Notes under the pieces: generated by a model
What the model saw: only the letters and a program-made list of their open reading frames with translations
What the model was told of the DNA's origin: nothing
Database searches by the model: none
Assembly: GCA_937906795.1 (NCBI GenBank)
Contig: CALCUQ010000399.1
Span: 1-6,491 of the forward strand
Reading direction: 5' to 3'
Length of the DNA: 6,491 nt
DNA from: an uncultured Bacteroidales bacterium
Lineage (GTDB): Bacteria; Bacteroidota; Bacteroidia; Bacteroidales; UBA932
Translations under genes and position numbers: made by a program
Part shown: piece after piece, positions 6,491 to 6,491 of the stretch
Position numbering within the stretch: position 1 is the stretch's first letter
Layout of the letters: every line of letters begins with the position of its first letter

Positions 6491-6491
6491 A

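Noticed and set aside
1..6491. CRISPR arrays, tRNA or rRNA genes, insertion sequences and attachment sites
   Set aside because: No regularly spaced repeats, cloverleaf-like segments, transposase motifs or flanking inverted repeats were seen anywhere in the window.

Overview
The window reads as chromosomal DNA from a member of the Bacteroidales (phylum Bacteroidota). Four things point there. A perfect Bacteroidota-type promoter (TTTG, 19 bases, TAnnTTTG) lies ahead of rpsL. Start codons follow A/T-rich sequence with no Shine-Dalgarno purine block. The first gene encodes a fimbrillin-anchor-like lipoprotein of a kind typical of this phylum. The order rpsL-rpsG-fusA-rpsJ has no tuf gene between fusA and rpsJ. 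The genus cannot be fixed from the sequence alone.

Layout, all on the + strand. Positions 1-1233 hold the 3' part of a gene for a surface lipoprotein. Its reading frame is open at the left edge, so the true start is outside the window. The product has a lipobox, a FimB/Mfa2/DUF4906-like body and a C-terminal Big_2 (bacterial Ig-like) domain. A strong rho-independent terminator (1270-1339) closes this unit, and the -7 element of the next promoter (1342-1349) begins two bases after its T-tract. Positions 1377-2975 encode a 532-residue YfcC/DcuC-type multi-pass transporter, probably transcribed alone. Positions 2976-3077 hold the main promoter and a short leader for the translation operon: rpsL (S12), rpsG (S7), fusA (EF-G) and rpsJ (S10), with spacers of 30, 17 and 32 bases. 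The operon very likely continues into rplC beyond the window.

The core of the window is therefore the joined str and S10 ribosomal operon, making two proteins of the 30S decoding and head region, the translocase EF-G, and S10, which is also the antitermination factor NusE. The two upstream genes are functionally unrelated neighbours with different codon use (many ATA isoleucine codons, nearly absent from fusA).

I see no clear undescribed multi-gene system. The most notable unexplained element is a compact, GC-rich, almost fully paired 42-base hairpin (6449-6490) immediately after rpsJ, at the very end of the window. It could be an operon-internal regulatory structure, an attenuator or terminator, or a dispersed repeat. 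The window ends before its 3' flank can be read.
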